From positions 372,001 through 436,000 of the forward strand of contig NZ_FMZS01000006.1 of assembly GCF_900101265.1 (NCBI RefSeq): DNA of 64,000 bases, written 5' to 3'. Positions 18,531-27,277 of this stretch are shown in pieces (within the stretch, counting starts at the first letter, position 1; each line of letters starts with the position of its first letter). Source of the DNA: Massilia sp. PDC64 (lineage in GTDB: Bacteria; Pseudomonadota; Gammaproteobacteria; Burkholderiales; Burkholderiaceae_D). Under the pieces are notes generated by a model. It was not told the DNA's origin. It was given only the letters and a program-made list of their open reading frames with translations, and made no database searches. The translations under genes and the position numbers were made by a program.

Positions 18531-21011
18531 TCAGGCGGCGATCGCGCGCACCAGGTATTGATAGGGCAGGGCGTCCTGCACGGCCAGCTCGGGATCGGCG
18601 CCGCTGGCGGCGGCCAGTGCGCGGATCGCGTCCAGCACGACTTGCGGCGGCTGTTGTGCGTTCACCGTCGTCATGGCGACGAGCGTGAAGCCGTTTTCGG
18701 CCAGCAGCGCCGCGAGCGATGCCCGCGTGAACAGGTGCAGGTTGCGCCGGTCCGGCATGTTGCCGGCGGCGAGCAGCGTCTGCAGGAGCCAGTGCTGGCC
18801 GTTGTTGATGCACGCGACCAGCTCCACGGGGCCGAGCGCCTGGCGGCGCAGGCGCGCGAGGAAGGCCCACGGGTCGCGCAGGCGTTCCAGCGTTTCCGGG
18901 AACAGCCAGCACTGGGCCGCGGCCAGCTGCTGCCAGTCGGCGTCGGTGAGTTGTTCGGCGTCGCGCTCGATGGCGGCGGTGCTCCAGTCGCCGGATGCGC
19001 CGACAGATGTGTAATGCGAGTTCGGCACGCGTGCGCGCCAGGCCTGGGCCAGCGTCGCGCCGCCCACTTCGACGATGCTGTGCATGCCGGGGCGCAGCAG
19101 CGACAGCATGCTTTCCTGCTGCAGCGTCAGTTGCGCGGGGGCCGGTACTTCCTGCAGGCGCGAATTGGCACGTTCATCGACGGGTTCGTCCACCGGTTCC
19201 ACGCCGGCCGGGCGCCGGACGACGGACGCCAGCAGGTCTTCGTAGTCGCGCACGAAGCGCGGCGTGTCGAACAGGGGGCTCGTGTCGCGGTTGGCCGCGA
19301 GGCGCGCGCGCAGCGCGTCCATGCGCGGGCGGTCGTTGCCCAGGGCGATGGCCAGCGCCTCGTAGTCTTCCAGCGAATGCGTGACGAGTTCCGCCAGGCC
19401 GACCGCGCGCAGCAGGCTGCCCGCCATGCGCGAGCAAAAGGTCTGGCCGCTCCACGTGAGGACGGGCAGGCCGGCCCACAGGGCGTCGCTCGCGGTGGTG
19501 CCGCCGTTGAACGGATTCGTGTCGAGGAACAGGTCGGCCAGGCGGAAGCGCGCGAGGTAGTCGGCCGGCGCCACGCGGGCCGCGAACAGCAGGCGGCTAC
19601 CGGCCACGCCGCGCGCCTCGGCCTCGCGTACGAGGTTGGCGCGGGTTGCCTCGCTGTCGGCCACCATCCACAGCACGCTGTCCGGCACCTGCTGCAGGAT
19701 GCGCATCCAGCTGTCGAACACCTCGGGCGTGATCTTGAAATTGCTGTTGAAGGAGCAGAACACGAACGCGCCGTCCGGCAGGCCGTTCGCCGCGCGCGTG
19801 GACGTGGGGCCGATGGCGCGGCGGCGGTCGTTGATCTGGAACGTGTGCGGCATGCGCAGCGGCCGTTCCGTGAAATACGGTTCCAGTTCAGGCGGGAACA
19901 CGAAGTCGTCGGCCACCACGTAGTCGATGCCGGGTACCGCCGTCGGGCCGGGAAAGCCCAGCCACGTCAGCTGCACAGGTGCGGGACGCCAGCCGAGGAT
20001 GTCGGCCCGTGCGCCCAGCGTGAGGCCGTGCAGGTCGACGAGGACGTCGATCTCGTGCGCACGGATGCAGCGTGCCGCTTCCTCGTCCGTCATGCGGTCG
20101 ATGCGGATGTAGTGGTCCATCGCGCCCACCACGCGGGCGCGCAGCGGCGAATTGTCCTCGCGGCTCCAGGAGAAGGCGTAGACCTCGACGCGCGCGCGGT
20201 CGTGCAGCTCGTACAGTTCGGCCGTCAGGATCGATACCGCGTGCGAGCACAGGTCGGACGACAGATAGCCGATGCGGATGCGCCGGTGCGCATACCCTTC
20301 GGGCGGCGCCAGCTGCTCGGGCGCCGCATGCACCTTGCGTTCGACGAAGTGGCGCGACGCGGCCAGCTGCTCGGCCGGATCGGGCGACGCGCCCAGCATC
20401 GCGAGGGCCGACGTGTGACGGCGCTGTTCTTCCACCGTGACGCCGCCAAACGCTGCATAGACGGGCCACACGCACAGCTTCTGGCGCAGGTGCACCCAGT
20501 GCGTGATGACCTTGGGCTGGTCCGGATCGAGTTCCAGGCTGCGCGTGAGATAGTCCAGCGCTTCCGGCAGGCGCTTGCGGATCTCGCACAGGCGGCCCAG
20601 GTTGTTCAGGGTCTGCACGTGCAGCGCCGGCTTCGCGGTCAGGTCCGGGATGTCGGCGAGGATGCCCTGCCATGCGGCGAGCGCGTCATCGGGCCGGTTC
20701 ATGCGTTCGTACAGCGTGCCGAGATTCAGGCGCGCCTCGACGAAGCCGGGGGCGAGTTCGATCGCCTTCAGGTAATCGCGCGCGGCGCCCTCGTCGTCGC
20801 CCACGTTGCCGCGCGCGACGGCGAGGTTGAAGCGGGCGGCATACGCGGCCGGGGAGGCCGTGTGCGCGATCCAGGCTTCGTACAGCCGGATGGCATCCTG
20901 CTGCATGCCCAGTTCGACCAGCGTCTGCGCACCCTGGAACAGCTCACCGAGCGGCAGCACGCCGCGTTCGGCCTGACGGAACAAAGCATCGGTGTGCGCG
21001 GGAACATTCAT
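18531..21011 (-). CDS. TPR/O-GlcNAc-transferase-like (GT41) protein with degenerate methyltransferase tail
   Basis: An 826-residue protein and first gene of the long operon. Residues ~10-190 form TPR-like helical repeats (for example ALDYLTRSLELDPDQ). A GT41 catalytic region follows: RIGYLSSDLCSHAVS with the presumed base His near 256, FNSNFKITPE with the UDP-contacting Lys, and FNGGTTASDALWAGLPVLT. Eukaryotic and bacterial homologues move GlcNAc or other sugars onto Ser/Thr of proteins. The last ~190 residues resemble the methyltransferase domain of the adjacent fusion, sharing LHLFTRA and ELAVQDA. The SAM loop reads IVEVGGATLA rather than VVDVGCGDGT, so methylation activity is doubtful. No clear Shine-Dalgarno sequence precedes the ATG. 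Confidence 0.88.
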   Translation of the reverse strand: MNVPAHTDALFRQAERGVLPLGELFQGAQTLVELGMQQDAIRLYEAWIAHTASPAAYAARFNLAVARGNVGDDEGAARDYLKAIELAPGFVEARLNLGTLYERMNRPDDALAAWQGILADIPDLTAKPALHVQTLNNLGRLCEIRKRLPEALDYLTRSLELDPDQPKVITHWVHLRQKLCVWPVYAAFGGVTVEEQRRHTSALAMLGASPDPAEQLAASRHFVERKVHAAPEQLAPPEGYAHRRIRIGYLSSDLCSHAVSILTAELYELHDRARVEVYAFSWSREDNSPLRARVVGAMDHYIRIDRMTDEEAARCIRAHEIDVLVDLHGLTLGARADILGWRPAPVQLTWLGFPGPTAVPGIDYVVADDFVFPPELEPYFTERPLRMPHTFQINDRRRAIGPTSTRAANGLPDGAFVFCSFNSNFKITPEVFDSWMRILQQVPDSVLWMVADSEATRANLVREAEARGVAGSRLLFAARVAPADYLARFRLADLFLDTNPFNGGTTASDALWAGLPVLTWSGQTFCSRMAGSLLRAVGLAELVTHSLEDYEALAIALGNDRPRMDALRARLAANRDTSPLFDTPRFVRDYEDLLASVVRRPAGVEPVDEPVDERANSRLQEVPAPAQLTLQQESMLSLLRPGMHSIVEVGGATLAQAWRARVPNSHYTSVGASGDWSTAAIERDAEQLTDADWQQLAAAQCWLFPETLERLRDPWAFLARLRRQALGPVELVACINNGQHWLLQTLLAAGNMPDRRNLHLFTRASLAALLAENGFTLVAMTTVNAQQPPQVVLDAIRALAAASGADPELAVQDALPYQYLVRAIAA

Positions 21012-21504
21012 CCTGGATAGGTCTCTCGAGTCTGCTTCGGGGAAGCGTAATCATACTCTGTCAGAGTGTCTCCAGCGAACGTTTGTGGCCTGTGAGCAAC
21101 CAAATGGCGCCATCCGTTTGTACCCAAGTTTTCAATCAAGCATGAACATTTGCAAGGACTGAAACGGTTCTTGGCAAAGGCGCACCGCATGCGGTTGTAC
21201 ATATGGAATCTATTTCCTTATGGATACATTATCAGATCATTAGCATATGAAAAGATGTCTGTCTAGCAATTTTTGAATTTGCAATGAATTGTAATTAAAA
21301 AACGACAATTTCTTGCGTTTCTACATTGCTGTTTTCATAGGGAAATCCAAATTTTGTTCAATATCAAACATTGAGCACAATAGTTAATTCGGATAATTTT
21401 TTACGAATAAATATTGTTTTCTTGCTACATTGGAAAGTCGTGCTGTTGGTAAAAAAACACGTAGGCCCGATACCCATCGGTGCTTCCATTTCAAGGCGAG
21501 AGAC
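21012..21504. other. AT-rich divergent intergenic region
   Basis: About 490 bases lie between the divergent glycan operon and the PEP-CTERM gene. The part from about 21190 to 21450 is visibly AT-rich, with several A- and T-tracts, unlike the high-GC genes around it. It must hold the promoters for both directions. No convincing sigma-54 promoter, riboswitch or RNA gene was recognised, and the short open frame on the minus strand at 21008-21202 has no protein-like character. Confidence 0.6.
21050..21067 (-). promoter_or_regulatory. Putative promoter and palindromic operator of the glycan operon
   Basis: Reading the minus strand there is a -10-like TATGAT (21055-21050) 39-44 bases upstream of the OGT-like ATG. 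Directly upstream and touching it is a perfect palindrome, ACTCTG-T-CAGAGT (21055-21067). A weak -35-like TTCGCT sits 18 bases above the -10. A repressor on the palindrome would block this promoter. Prediction only. Confidence 0.35.
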
Positions 21505-22284
21505 ATGACAACCAATCCGACTTCTTGCGTTTCCCCTGCCCAATCCGGGCTGAACAAACTGGTCCTGGGCGCAGCCGCCGCGCTTGCGCTGCTGGGTGCG
21601 ACACCCGCGATGGCGTCCGTAGTGAACTTCGAATCCCTGAGCCCCGATGCCATCTACGTCGACGGCGACACGCTCAGCGAGGCCGGCTACACGCTGCAGG
21701 CCATCGACAACCATGGCGGCACGAGCGGCGCCGTGGGCCTGCTCGTCAACGGCATGGACCCGACCAGCTGCTGGCTGGGCGGCTGCCCGACCAACAACAC
21801 GAGCCATTCCTACCTGGGCCTGAACGACGGCGGCGTCACGGTCAAGAAGGACGACGGCGGCAAGTTCAGCCTGCGCCGCCTCGACTTCGGTTTCGTCGCC
21901 CCGTTCGGCGGCCTGCCGAACTTCTCGTACGGCCAACTGCTGCTGACTGGTACGTTCGCGAACGGCGGCACGATCGGCTACGCGCTCGACTTCCCGGGCC
22001 TCGACAACAACGGCAACCCGCTGTTCGACACGGCCACGCTGCCGACCGGCTTCGGCTACGCCGAGCTGACCAGCCTGACGATCCGCGCCTGCCTGTTCGA
22101 CGGCATCGGCGGTTGCACCGTCGCGGCCGACAACGGCGATCCGTCGATCTACCAGGCCCAGTTCGCCATCGACAACCTCGCGCTGGCCGAAGTGCCGGAG
22201 CCGGGCAGCCTCGCGCTGATCGGCCTGGGCATGGGCGCGTTCCTCGCGCGCCGTCGCAAGTCCGTTTCGTCCAACAACATCTGA
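21505..22284 (+). CDS. PEP-CTERM sorting domain protein, QFxxD type
   Basis: A 259-residue exported protein. The signal peptide is long, with a hydrophobic core at ~18-31 and likely cleavage after AMA at residue 37. The mature part is Gly/Asp/Asn-rich and contains two Cys-rich spots (CWLGGC, CLFDGIGGC). The segment QFAIDNLALAEVPEPGS carries a QFxxD motif directly before the VPEP sorting signal; a hydrophobic helix and the basic tail ARRRKS follow. Exosortase cleaves such tails and the proteins end up at the cell surface or in exopolysaccharide; the exosortase is not in the window. The ATG at 21505 is preceded by GGCGAGAG. A protease gene follows after 18 bases. Confidence 0.9.
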   Translation: MTTNPTSCVSPAQSGLNKLVLGAAAALALLGATPAMASVVNFESLSPDAIYVDGDTLSEAGYTLQAIDNHGGTSGAVGLLVNGMDPTSCWLGGCPTNNTSHSYLGLNDGGVTVKKDDGGKFSLRRLDFGFVAPFGGLPNFSYGQLLLTGTFANGGTIGYALDFPGLDNNGNPLFDTATLPTGFGYAELTSLTIRACLFDGIGGCTVAADNGDPSIYQAQFAIDNLALAEVPEPGSLALIGLGMGAFLARRRKSVSSNNI

Positions 22285-22302
22285 GCCGCCGAGGTACCGA
22301 CC

Positions 22303-25300
22303 ATGAAACTGCGTCCCATCACTTCGGCCGTCCTGTTCGCGCTGACCGTCGCGGCCGCCACTCACGCCTACGCCGACGGCGAAGTCCGCCGCTCGTACAT
22401 CGTCCAGCTGGCCGACAAGCCGGTCGCCACCTATGACGGCGGCGTCAGCGGCCTGCAGGCCACCAAGCCGGCCAGCGGCCAGCGCCTGAACGTCGACGCG
22501 ACCAGCGTCCAGAACTACATCACCTACTTGGAGACCAAGCAGGCCGACGTCCTGTCGACCGTCAACAAGGCCCAGGTCACCAACGAATACAAGGTGGTCT
22601 TCAACGGCTTCTCGGCCATGCTGACCGACGACGAGGTCCGCGCGCTGAAGAAGAATCCGGGCGTCGCCAGCATCTCGGCCGACTCGATCCTGCAGCTCGA
22701 CACGAGCTATACCCCGACGTTCCTCGGCCTGGACAAGCCGGGCGGCCTGTGGGACCAGCTCGGCGGCCAGGACAAGGCGGGCGAGGGCATCATCATCGGC
22801 ATCGTCGACGGCGGCATCTGGCCGGAGCACGACAGCTTCGCCGACCGCGTCGACGAGAACGGCAACCCGAGCCGCAACGGCACCAAGCTCGCCTACGATG
22901 CCCCGCCGGCGTCCTGGAAGGGCATCTGCCAGGTCGGCGAAGGCTTCTCCGTCAACGATTGCAACAACAAGCTGATCGGCGCGCGCTACTTCAAGGTGCC
23001 GACGCAGACCCTGCACTGGACCGAATTCCTGTCGGCGCGCGATTCCGTCGCCGGCGCGGAAGGCCATGGCGGCCACGGCGACCACACGGCCAGCACGGCC
23101 GGCGGCAACGCGCACGTAACGGCCACGACCAACGGCCTGTCGCTCGGCAAGATCACGGGCATGGCGCCGCGCGCCCGCATCGCCGCCTACAAAGTCTGCT
23201 GGACCGACGGCGGCACCGGCCTGAACGGCTGCGCCACCTCGAACAGCGTGGCCGCGATCGAACAGGCCGTGAAGGATGGCGTGAACGTCATCAACTTCTC
23301 GATCGGCCCGAACGCCGGCGGCGGCGCGTTCAACGAACCGACCGAAGTCGCCTTCCTCGGCGCGGCCGCGGCCGGCGTGTTCGTGGCGGCATCGGCCGGC
23401 AACTCCGGTCCGGCGACGGCACCGGTCGCCCACATCAGCCCGTGGCTGACTACCGTCGGCAACTCGACGCACAACCGCACCTATGCGGGCGACGTCGCGC
23501 TGGGTAACGGCGTGACCGTCACCGGCGCGTCCGGCAATGCCAATACGCCGTCGGCGCCGCTGATCCTCGCGCGCGATGCCGGCCTGCCGGGTGTCGATCC
23601 GAACCTGGTCAACCTGAACCGCTGCTTCGGCCCGGCCGACAATATCGCCCCGCTGCTGGATCCGGCCAAGGTGACGGGCAAGATCCTCGTGTGCGACCGC
23701 GGCGACAACGTGCTCGTCAACAAGAGTGCGAACGGCAAGACGGCCGGCGCCGTGGGCGTCATCATCGCCAACACGCCGACCACCGCACAGACGATCCTGA
23801 ACCAGGCCCATACCATCTCGACCGTCCACATCACGGCCGCGGACGGCCAGAAGGTCAAGGATTACTATGCGTCGACGCCGGGTGCCACCGCCGCGCTGAA
23901 CAACCTGCGCGGCATCGTCGATCCGAACATCGTCGCACCGCAGATGAACAGCAGTTCGTCGCGCGGCCCGAACGTGGCCAACGCCAACATCATGAAGCCG
24001 GACGTCACGGCGCCGGGCACGGACATCCTGGCGGCCGTCAGCGCCGACCTGACCAAGGCCCAGCGCGACGCGGTCGCCGGCGGCGCACCCGCACCGTCGA
24101 AGGACTTCGCGTTCTACACCGGCACGTCGATGGCCTCGCCGCACGTGGCCGGCATCGCCGCGCTGCTGAAGCAGCGCCATCCGGACTGGACGCCGGCGAT
24201 GATCAAGTCGGCCCTGATGACGACCGCGTACGACACCTTCAACGATGGCCTGAACGGTCCGGTTTCCTGGGACAGCACGGCCCGCACGACCGGCACGTTG
24301 CCGTGGGGCCAGGGTGCCGGCCACGTGGCGCCGTCCGTCGCCGTCGATCCGGGCCTCGTGTACGACCTGTCGACGATCGATTACGCGCGCTTCCTGTGCG
24401 GCCTCGGCATCACCAACGTGTTCAGCCCGGGCACCTGCTCGGCCGTCGGCTCCATCCAGCCGTACAACCTGAACCTGGCGTCGCTGACCGCGGCCAACGT
24501 GCTGGGCATCCAGACCCTGACCCGCACGGTGAAGAACGTGGGCAGCACCGCCGCGACGTACAACGTCAGCACCACGCTGCCGGGCTACACGGTCGAGGTG
24601 CAGCCGTCCACGCTAAACCTGGCACCGGGCGCGAGCGCCACGTACACGGTCAAGCTGACCCGTACCAGCGCGCCGATGAACACGTGGGTGTACGGCAAGC
24701 TGACCTGGAGCGACGGCACGCACACGGTGCGCAGCCCGCTGACGGCGCGCGCCTCCACGATCGCCGTGCCGGCCACGGTGCAGAGCGAAGCGACGTCCGG
24801 CACCAAGGTCGTCACCATCGGCACCGGTTTCGCCGGCGCGCTGACGCTCGCCAAGGCCGGCCTGATCCCGGCCACCGAGTTCAACTCGACGGTCGTCACC
24901 GCGACGAACACGGCCAACAGCGTCTGCACGGGCGGCGGCGGCACGGGCGTGAATGTCCACACCGTCACCATCCCGGCCGGCACGACCACGGCCCGCTTCG
25001 CGCTGTACGACAGCGACACGAGCGGCAACGGCCAGTCCGACCTGGACCTGGTGGTGGCGCGCGGCACGACCGTCGTCGGCACCAGCGGCGGCCAGACGGC
25101 CAACGAAATGGTCACGCTGACCAACCCGCCGGCAGGCGACTACAAGGTGTGCGTCGTCGGCTATGACCCGGTGGGCGGCAGCGCCACGTACAAGCTGTCG
25201 ACCTGGGTGTTGAGCCCGGGCGTGACCGGCGGCAACTTCAAGGCAGTCGCACCGAGCCAGGTCGCCCTGGGCGGCACGGCGTCGGTCGCCCTGTCGTGGT

Positions 25301-25449
25301 CCGGTCTCCCGACCGGCAAGCGTCACCTGGGTTCGGTTGCCTACGTGACCGGCGGCGCCACGGTCGGCACGACGATCGTCGAAGTCGACACGACGGATCC
25401 GATCCCGCTGTTCCAGAACGCCGGCAACAAGCAGGCGAAGGTCGAGTAA
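22303..25449 (+). CDS. Secreted S8 subtilase with PA domain (plant subtilisin type)
   Basis: A 1048-residue exported serine protease. A signal peptide ends near THAYA (residue ~24). An I9 propeptide (~30-130) has SYIVQLADKP and YKVVFNGFSA. The catalytic triad is Asp169 (IVDGGIW), His261 (HGDHTAS) and Ser609 (GTSMASPHVAG). The long H-to-S gap contains a protease-associated insert around 440-560. A Fn-III-like C-terminal domain follows (TRTVKNVGSTAATY), as in cucumisin-like proteases, and then a pre-peptidase C-terminal type beta domain (~860-970) with SDLDLVV. It has no PEP-CTERM tag of its own. Its tight link to the PEP-CTERM gene suggests co-expression, perhaps processing of surface proteins (inference). 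Confidence 0.94.
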   Translation: MKLRPITSAVLFALTVAAATHAYADGEVRRSYIVQLADKPVATYDGGVSGLQATKPASGQRLNVDATSVQNYITYLETKQADVLSTVNKAQVTNEYKVVFNGFSAMLTDDEVRALKKNPGVASISADSILQLDTSYTPTFLGLDKPGGLWDQLGGQDKAGEGIIIGIVDGGIWPEHDSFADRVDENGNPSRNGTKLAYDAPPASWKGICQVGEGFSVNDCNNKLIGARYFKVPTQTLHWTEFLSARDSVAGAEGHGGHGDHTASTAGGNAHVTATTNGLSLGKITGMAPRARIAAYKVCWTDGGTGLNGCATSNSVAAIEQAVKDGVNVINFSIGPNAGGGAFNEPTEVAFLGAAAAGVFVAASAGNSGPATAPVAHISPWLTTVGNSTHNRTYAGDVALGNGVTVTGASGNANTPSAPLILARDAGLPGVDPNLVNLNRCFGPADNIAPLLDPAKVTGKILVCDRGDNVLVNKSANGKTAGAVGVIIANTPTTAQTILNQAHTISTVHITAADGQKVKDYYASTPGATAALNNLRGIVDPNIVAPQMNSSSSRGPNVANANIMKPDVTAPGTDILAAVSADLTKAQRDAVAGGAPAPSKDFAFYTGTSMASPHVAGIAALLKQRHPDWTPAMIKSALMTTAYDTFNDGLNGPVSWDSTARTTGTLPWGQGAGHVAPSVAVDPGLVYDLSTIDYARFLCGLGITNVFSPGTCSAVGSIQPYNLNLASLTAANVLGIQTLTRTVKNVGSTAATYNVSTTLPGYTVEVQPSTLNLAPGASATYTVKLTRTSAPMNTWVYGKLTWSDGTHTVRSPLTARASTIAVPATVQSEATSGTKVVTIGTGFAGALTLAKAGLIPATEFNSTVVTATNTANSVCTGGGGTGVNVHTVTIPAGTTTARFALYDSDTSGNGQSDLDLVVARGTTVVGTSGGQTANEMVTLTNPPAGDYKVCVVGYDPVGGSATYKLSTWVLSPGVTGGNFKAVAPSQVALGGTASVALSWSGLPTGKRHLGSVAYVTGGATVGTTIVEVDTTDPIPLFQNAGNKQAKVE

Positions 25450-25472
25450 TCGTCGGGTTACAGCTCGACTAT

Positions 25473-25526
25473 GGGCCGCCACAAGCGGCCCGAAAGACAA
25501 AGGCCGCGGTCCATGCCGCGGCCTTT
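25473..25526. terminator. Tandem hairpins between convergent genes
   Basis: There are two stems. GGGCCGC/GCGGCCC (25473-25491) has a 5-base loop. A perfect 11-bp stem AAAGGCCGCGG/CCGCGGCCTTT (25499-25526) has a 6-base loop and is followed by GTCGTTT. They lie between the subtilase stop and the stop of the minus-strand gene, so they can end transcription from both sides, although the T-tracts are weak. Confidence 0.7.
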
Positions 25527-25544
25527 GTCGTTTATGACGCAGTA

Positions 25545-25985
25545 TCAGCGGGCGACGGGTGCCATGCCGCCGGGGCCGGTGTTCGTCGGGCGCAGCACGC
25601 ACTGGCCGGCCGAGCACGTCGCGCCCGGATCGGGAACGACGGAGCAGGTCGACATCATGCCCTTCTTGGTGTCCTCGGCCTGGCGCGCGGCCGCGTGTTC
25701 GGCCACGAGCGCGCGCAGGCGGGTGCCGTCGTCGTTCTTGCTGGACCACGCGAGGTAGCGCTCGGGACCGCCGCAGGCCTTGTGGCCCACGCCGATCGTG
25801 TGGCACTGGTCGTCCGTGTCGCAGGCGGCGGTGCCGCGCGCGGCCTCGATGCGGGCCAGCAGGGGGGCGCTGCCCGTGGCAGCGGAGGGTGCCTGCGGCG
25901 CATCGCTGCGGCAGGCGCTGCTCGCCAGCAACAGGGCCAGGCCGGCCATGCGGGCGAGGGTGCGGGATAGGTTGGGCGGGTTCAT
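25545..25985 (-). CDS. Small cysteine-rich exported protein, possible lipoprotein
   Basis: A 146-residue protein of unknown function. The N-terminus has a hydrophobic stretch ending LLLASSACRSDAP, so Cys about residue 25 could be lipidated, but the lipobox (SSAC) is poor and ordinary export is possible. After a low-complexity Ala/Pro linker there is a compact domain with six further cysteines, in CDTDDQC, KACGGPERY, STCSVVP, ATCSAGQC. This spacing suggests disulfides and periplasmic location. The ATG at 25985 was chosen because it gives the signal sequence. It shares a terminator with the subtilase and is divergent from the glycosyltransferase. Confidence 0.7.
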   Translation of the reverse strand: MNPPNLSRTLARMAGLALLLASSACRSDAPQAPSAATGSAPLLARIEAARGTAACDTDDQCHTIGVGHKACGGPERYLAWSSKNDDGTRLRALVAEHAAARQAEDTKKGMMSTCSVVPDPGATCSAGQCVLRPTNTGPGGMAPVAR

Positions 25986-26098
25986 GGACCCATGATCGCG
26001 TGCCCGGCCGCGCTTGGCAAGGGGCGCACGTTCCGTCACGGCACCGTCATATTCAACCGCTACATTGCCCTCATCGATATGCACGGCAAGGCGGGCGC

Positions 26099-27277
26099 AT
26101 GGGTGGGCGTTGGATGGAGGGCGAAGGCAGGGCGGGCAAGCGCATTCTCGTGCTGAGCGTGCCGGCAGGCGCCGGCCATACGCGTGCGGCCGAGGCGATC
26201 CGCGCCGCCGCATCCGCCGTGCCCGGCATCGCCGAAGTCATTCACCTGGACGCCACCGCATACGCGACGCCGCGCCTGCGCCAGGTCTACGCCGACCTCT
26301 ACATCATGCTCGTGCGCCGTGCGCCCGCCGTGTGGAGCTGGGTCTACGACTATACGAACACGGCCGCGCCGGACGGCTGGGCCCACCGGCTGCGGCGCCG
26401 CATCGAACGCCGCGACTGCGCGCCGCTGCTGGCCAAAATCGCCGGGATGAAACCGGATGCCATCGTCTGCACGCATTTCCTGCCGGCCGAGATCCTGTCG
26501 CGCGAGGTCGCGGACGGCATGCTGCGCTGTCCCGTGTGGGTGCAGGTGACCGACTTCGACCTGCACCGCATGTGGGTGCACCGGCACATGGCCGGCTATT
26601 TCGCCGGCAACGACGAAGTGGCGTACCTCATGGAAAAACACGGCATCGCGCGGGACGGCATCCACGTCACCGGGATTCCCGTCATGCCGGCCTTTACGTG
26701 CCGGCCGGACCGCGCCGCCTGCGCGCGCGAGCTCGGCATCGATCCCGACCGGATGACCTTCCTGCTGATGGGCGGCGGCGCGGGGCTGGGCGGGCTGTCC
26801 ACGCTGGCGCGGCGCCTGCTGGCCATTCCCGGTCAGTTCCAGCTGATTGCGCTGGCGGGCCGCAACGCGGAAGAACTGGCGGCGCTGCGGCAGCTGGCGG
26901 CCGCGTACCCGGGCCGGCTCGTGCCGCAGGGTTTTACGGACAAGGTCGAGCGCCTGATGGCCTGCGCCGATGTGGCCATCACGAAGCCGGGCGGCGCGAC
27001 GACGGCGGAGTGCCTGGCGCTGGGCCTGCCCATGATCGTGAACGCGTCGATCCCCGGCCAGGAAGAGAGAAACGCCAATTTCCTGCTCGAACATGGCGCC
27101 GCGATGAAAGCGTTCGATGCGCCGTCGCTGGAATACCGCGTGCGCTACCTGATGGCCCATCCGGCCGAACTCGACACCATGCGCGCCCGCGCCCTCGCGC
27201 TGGGCCGCCCCCATGCCGCGGCCGCCGTGCTGGCGGCCATCCTGAAGCAGACCGAACCCATCGATGTCCCTGTTTGA
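26099..27277 (+). CDS. MGDG-synthase-like glycosyltransferase (GT28 family)
   Basis: A 392-residue GT-B glycosyltransferase related to monogalactosyldiacylglycerol synthase and MurG. The N-terminal domain starts ILVLSVPAGAGHTRAAEA, with the GAGH loop of the family, and has DAIVCTHFLPAEIL. The C-terminal donor site has LLMGGGAGLGG and TKPGGATTAECLALGLP, whose GG-x-T-x-x-E motif binds the nucleotide sugar. Relatives put glucose, galactose or glucuronate on diacylglycerol. It has no transmembrane helix and would act at the inner membrane surface. ATGs at 26099 and 26114 are both possible. It overlaps a membrane protein gene by 14 bases, so the two probably function together. Confidence 0.87.
   Translation: MGGRWMEGEGRAGKRILVLSVPAGAGHTRAAEAIRAAASAVPGIAEVIHLDATAYATPRLRQVYADLYIMLVRRAPAVWSWVYDYTNTAAPDGWAHRLRRRIERRDCAPLLAKIAGMKPDAIVCTHFLPAEILSREVADGMLRCPVWVQVTDFDLHRMWVHRHMAGYFAGNDEVAYLMEKHGIARDGIHVTGIPVMPAFTCRPDRAACARELGIDPDRMTFLLMGGGAGLGGLSTLARRLLAIPGQFQLIALAGRNAEELAALRQLAAAYPGRLVPQGFTDKVERLMACADVAITKPGGATTAECLALGLPMIVNASIPGQEERNANFLLEHGAAMKAFDAPSLEYRVRYLMAHPAELDTMRARALALGRPHAAAAVLAAILKQTEPIDVPV

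Noticed and set aside
21008..21202. 64-codon frame ahead of the OGT-like gene
   Set aside because: No ribosome site, no conservation to judge, overlaps the OGT start, and no protein character.
21361..21504. Sigma-54 promoter above the first PEP-CTERM gene
   Set aside because: The best match, TTGGAAAGTCGTGCT, has only eight bases between GG and GC instead of ten.
21364..24324. Long open frame on the minus strand (over 980 codons)
   Set aside because: Lies opposite the PEP-CTERM and subtilase genes, with a shadow-like composition and no motif.
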